A stretch of DNA of 7,232 bases from assembly GCA_021161495.1 (NCBI GenBank), contig JAGHAO010000195.1:1-7232 (forward strand). The letters are read 5' to 3'. The first letter of the stretch is position 1. Each line of letters opens with the position of its first letter. The stretch is from Caldisericaceae bacterium. GTDB taxonomy: Bacteria; Caldisericota; Caldisericia; Caldisericales; Caldisericaceae. Shown here in pieces: positions 5,478 to 7,232 of this stretch. The notes under the pieces are model-generated. The model did not search any database, was not told the origin of the DNA, and saw nothing but the letters and a program-made list of their open reading frames with translations. Made by a program: the position numbers and the translations under genes.

Positions 5478-6737
5478 TCACTGTTTGTGGTTTTTGACGA
5501 TAAAAGAAATACCCGAGCGTGTAAGATGAAAGATACGAGCAAGATCTGCATAAGAATACCCTTCCTTCTTAACGAAATGGATAATTACCCGATCTCGCAA
5601 ATTCTTCAATTCTTTTTTGTAACGGATGTCTCTATTCTGTAAATCGCTCAGTGTTATTCCTGCATAACCGAGTTCTTCTATATAGGCATTGATTTTTCTT
5701 TCTTCAATCGCAGGAACCCTTATCCCGTATTCAGTGAAAAGCCGTTCGATGATCTCTTCTTTCGTTATGTTTTTATAGACTTCTAACAATGAGTGCACTG
5801 AATCTGCAAAATGCTGCAAGTTACGAATGTTTTTTACATCAATGCTGGCAAATTCCTGGATTACATCCTCGCTGAGGTGAACGTGGAGCTCGGCAAAGAA
5901 CTTTTTTAGTAGAGAAAATTTCAATTGATAATCTGGGGGTGATATATGTATAGATGTTCCCTCCTCGAATCTTGAAACGACCTCTTCCATATATTTGTTC
6001 GATGATTTCATTAGTTCGTTAATTGTGAAAAGAGACGAGAAAACCATAGGTTTATAAGTTGTGAAGAAAAAGTCTATATATGCTTTCAGCTCCTCCTGCG
6101 GAACCATTCGTGCTTTTAGAAGGTGAAAGTCGTCCAATAACAACATATCTGCTTGTCTTATCTGCATAATTCTTTCTCTTTTAGCAGTGAAATCTCGCAG
6201 GTGCGTATAACCTAACACATAATTAGCAAAGTCATCTGCTGTGAAGAAGGCTATTGTTTTCCCTTTTTCAAGCATTTTATTCGCAATAGCAGTGAGCAAA
6301 TGACTTTTACCTACTCCATACCCACCATAAATAAAGAGAAGTTTGTGTTTGGTGTCTCCTGTCGAATATGCAAATGCTGATTTGAAAGCATATTCATTGC
6401 ACGAGCTTATTTCAAAAGTGTCAAATGTCAGATTTTTGTTTATTTGTGTTCCGTAAGGAATAATTCTTCCTTCCTTTTTGGAATCGTTTTCCAAATTAAA
6501 TATCTGTATTGTTTCTTTACTTATTACAGGCTCAATAGGATATCTTTCTCCAAGCTGCTCTTCGATTACCCGCGAAAGTTTATCTCTTACTCCAAAAACA
6601 TTGTTAGTAAGTATATCAGCAATGTGAGGTGTGCACATAACGGAAATAACATCACCATCAGGCGTTCTCTTGATGTAGAACGATGATTTACCTAACAGCA
6701 CTTTCAAATCTTTCGGAAGTTCCACATGCACTTTCAT
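5478..6737 (-). CDS. DnaA-like AAA+ replication initiator with divergent DNA-binding domain
   Basis: A 419-residue protein in the DnaA family layout. Residues 1-75 resemble domain I, 76-100 are a short linker, and 101-275 are the AAA+ domain. Walker A is GGYGVGKS (138-145) and Walker B is MLLLDDFHLL (198-207). The sensor 1 region is VFSS (232-235), an arginine-finger box SRFEEG is at 255-260, and a sensor 2 segment NIRNLQHF is at 303-310. The C-terminal 45 residues contain a helix-turn-helix (YSYADLARIFHLTRSGISFIV), where chromosomal DnaA has the GGRDHSTV signature. The likely role is replication initiator of this element, binding the iterons upstream. The frame is open to an ATG at 6830, but that start has no ribosome binding site and would put iterons inside the coding region; the ATG at 6737 starts where DnaA-like sequence begins. 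GTG at 6731, 6 bases after AAAGG, is an alternative. A DnaC/IstB loader is unlikely given the domain I-like and C-terminal domains. Confidence 0.85.
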   Translation of the reverse strand: MKVHVELPKDLKVLLGKSSFYIKRTPDGDVISVMCTPHIADILTNNVFGVRDKLSRVIEEQLGERYPIEPVISKETIQIFNLENDSKKEGRIIPYGTQINKNLTFDTFEISSCNEYAFKSAFAYSTGDTKHKLLFIYGGYGVGKSHLLTAIANKMLEKGKTIAFFTADDFANYVLGYTHLRDFTAKRERIMQIRQADMLLLDDFHLLKARMVPQEELKAYIDFFFTTYKPMVFSSLFTINELMKSSNKYMEEVVSRFEEGTSIHISPPDYQLKFSLLKKFFAELHVHLSEDVIQEFASIDVKNIRNLQHFADSVHSLLEVYKNITKEEIIERLFTEYGIRVPAIEERKINAYIEELGYAGITLSDLQNRDIRYKKELKNLRDRVIIHFVKKEGYSYADLARIFHLTRSGISFIVKNHKQ

Positions 6738-6744
6738 CCTTTTT

Positions 6745-6750
6745 ATTATA
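6745..6750 (-). promoter_or_regulatory. -10 box of the initiator gene
   Basis: A perfect TATAAT lies on the minus strand at 6750-6745, just ahead of the chosen start codon. No good -35 hexamer is found 16-18 bases upstream, where the strand is T-rich. Expected transcription start is 6737-6739, so the mRNA would be leaderless or nearly so if ATG 6737 is used. An iteron pair lies about 40-65 bases upstream. Confidence 0.6.
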
Positions 6751-6777
6751 TACAATTTGAAAAAAGAAAAAATTGAT

Positions 6778-6803
6778 TTTGTTAAGTAAGGGGTTGTTAA
6801 GTA
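6778..6803. repeat. Iteron pair A (operator-proximal)
   Basis: Two GTTAAGTA iterons (6781-6788 and 6796-6803), 15 bp start to start, with AGGGGTT between them. The 26-bp unit is repeated exactly at 6878-6903. It lies just upstream of the initiator promoter, so autoregulation is likely. Confidence 0.9.
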
Positions 6804-6877
6804 AAAATACTCATCATAAATATCCTTCATACAATCAGTATTCGTTGCTATTTTGTATTTGACAACAGAAATACCAC

Positions 6878-6903
6878 TTTGTTAAGTAAGGGGTTGTTAA
6901 GTA
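6878..6903. repeat. Iteron pair B
   Basis: Exact copy of the 26 bp at 6778-6803, offset by exactly 100 bp, with iterons at 6881-6888 and 6896-6903. Flanking sequences differ, so only the binding-site unit is conserved. Confidence 0.9.
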
Positions 6904-6966
6904 GTCAAGCAAGAAGTGGATACTTGTCCGAGTGGTGAAAATATCACTGAAATTTCACATTGTTTT

Positions 6967-6974
6967 GTTAAGTA
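6967..6974 (+). repeat. Single iteron
   Basis: One GTTAAGTA preceded by TTTT, between pair B and the DnaA-box pair. It has the same orientation as pairs A and B. Confidence 0.75.
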
Positions 6975-6995
6975 GAAATGTATCAAAGTAAGCAT

Positions 6996-7015
6996 TTATC
7001 AACATCTGTGGATAA
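6996..7015. promoter_or_regulatory. Convergent pair of DnaA boxes
   Basis: TGTGGATAA (7007-7015) is the exact complement of the consensus DnaA box TTATCCACA. TTATCAACA (6996-7004) differs from the consensus by one base. They face each other across two bases, forming a near-palindrome. Host DnaA binding next to the iterons is the natural inference. Confidence 0.75.
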
Positions 7016-7020
7016 AACTT

Positions 7021-7052
7021 GTTAAGTAGAGTGTTAAGTAGAGTGTTAAGTA
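7021..7052 (+). repeat. Three direct iterons, 12-bp period
   Basis: GTTAAGTA at 7021-7028, 7033-7040 and 7045-7052, with GAGT between copies. This is the left half of the inward-facing array. Confidence 0.95.
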
Positions 7053-7067
7053 AGCGAAAAACAGATT

Positions 7068-7087
7068 TTTGTTAAGTGCTTAACAAA
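7068..7087. repeat. Head-to-head iteron palindrome at the array centre
   Basis: TTTGTTAAG (7068-7076) and CTTAACAAA (7079-7087) are exact complements separated by TG. It combines two variant iterons, GTTAAGTG and TGCTTAAC, facing each other. Confidence 0.93.
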
Positions 7088-7119
7088 TACTTAACAGGTT
7101 ACTTAACAGGTTACTTAAC
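7088..7119 (-). repeat. Three inverted iterons, 12-bp period
   Basis: TACTTAAC at 7088-7095, 7100-7107 and 7112-7119, with AGGT between copies. This is the right half of the array, opposite in orientation to 7021-7052 and with the same period. Confidence 0.95.
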
Positions 7120-7164
7120 AGCAAGCAACCAGCATAAACAATGAGTTATCTCACTTTGTCAACA

Positions 7165-7173
7165 GTTTCCACA
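7165..7173 (+). promoter_or_regulatory. Near-consensus DnaA box
   Basis: GTTTCCACA differs only in its first base from the relaxed DnaA-box consensus TTWTNCACA. It lies between the iteron array and the AT-rich palindrome. As an isolated near-match it could be chance. Confidence 0.4.
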
Positions 7174-7189
7174 CGTCTTAATACTACTT

Positions 7190-7224
7190 CTTCTTCCTTT
7201 ATATATAAATATAAAAGGAAGAAG
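7190..7224. repeat. AT-rich palindromic segment, possible unwinding element
   Basis: CTTCTTCCTTT (7190-7200) and AAAGGAAGAAG (7214-7224) are an 11-bp perfect inverted repeat around 13 bases made only of A and T. At the edge of the iteron array this could be a DNA unwinding element. The purine/pyrimidine strand asymmetry of the arms is marked. No T-run follows, so it is a poor intrinsic terminator. Confidence 0.5.
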
Positions 7225-7232
7225 TAATAAGG

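Larger units (their letters stand above)
6778..7224. other. Putative replication origin (iterons, DnaA boxes, AT-rich segment)
   Basis: About 450 bp without a convincing gene. It contains thirteen copies of GTTAAGTA or its complement (two are one-base variants), three DnaA-box-like sites and a terminal AT-rich palindrome. It adjoins a DnaA-like initiator gene. This is the usual composition of an iteron-type plasmid origin. Whether it fires on a plasmid or an excised integrative element cannot be told from the window. Confidence 0.75.

Noticed and set aside
5478..6737. Chromosomal dnaA and oriC
   Set aside because: The C-terminal signature is missing, no dnaN or other chromosomal origin neighbour is present, and the gene adjoins conjugation genes.
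6859..6887. Plus-strand TTGACA at 6859-6864 as a promoter through the iterons
   Set aside because: The matching -10 position at 17-bp spacing is TTAAGT, a poor match, and no plus-strand gene follows in the window.
6778..7119. Iteron arrays as a CRISPR
   Set aside because: The repeats are 8 bp with 4-7 bp spacers and occur in both orientations, which fits initiator binding sites and not CRISPR repeats and spacers.

Overview
The window looks like the replication-plus-conjugation part of a mobile element (plasmid or integrative conjugative element) from an AT-rich bacterium. All supported genes lie on the minus strand and are read from the right end towards the left. The type IV secretion (T4SS) genes are of the minimal kind found in single-membrane bacteria and in CPR/Patescibacteria-type genomes: VirB2-like pilin, VirB6-like channel, PrgI-family protein, TraC/VirB4 N-terminal-like protein and VirB4-like ATPase, with no outer-membrane core genes in view. 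Strong AGGAGG-type ribosome binding sites and UGA used as stop fit many such hosts. The phylum cannot be fixed from this sequence.

Region 1 (right end, 6778-7224) has no convincing gene and looks like a replication origin. It holds thirteen copies of an 8-bp iteron, GTTAAGTA or its complement, two of them variants. It also has a consensus DnaA box facing a near-consensus one, a third near-match, and an AT-rich palindromic segment. The iterons in 7021-7119 face inward: three direct copies at 12-bp period, a head-to-head pair, then three inverted copies at 12-bp period.

Region 2 (5478-6737) encodes a DnaA-like AAA+ initiator. Its ATPase motifs are intact, but its C-terminal helix-turn-helix lacks the usual DnaA-box-reading signature. 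Two iteron pairs, exactly 100 bp apart, lie upstream of its promoter. The simplest reading is an initiator that binds its own iterons for replication and autoregulation.

Region 3 (4899-5477) holds an unrecognised gene of about 82 codons whose transcript would be a string of perfect local hairpins, closed by an intrinsic terminator. A 31-bp exact direct repeat, containing an inverted repeat and followed at the same distance by ATATAAG, precedes both this gene and the pilin gene. It is probably a shared promoter/operator.

Region 4 (1-4898) is a tight T4SS operon: pilin, VirB6-like, PrgI, TraC-like, VirB4-like (cut by the window edge). Gaps are 9-21 bp, with one 20-bp overlap. The VirB6-like protein begins with a domain that aligns without gaps to the pilin just upstream.
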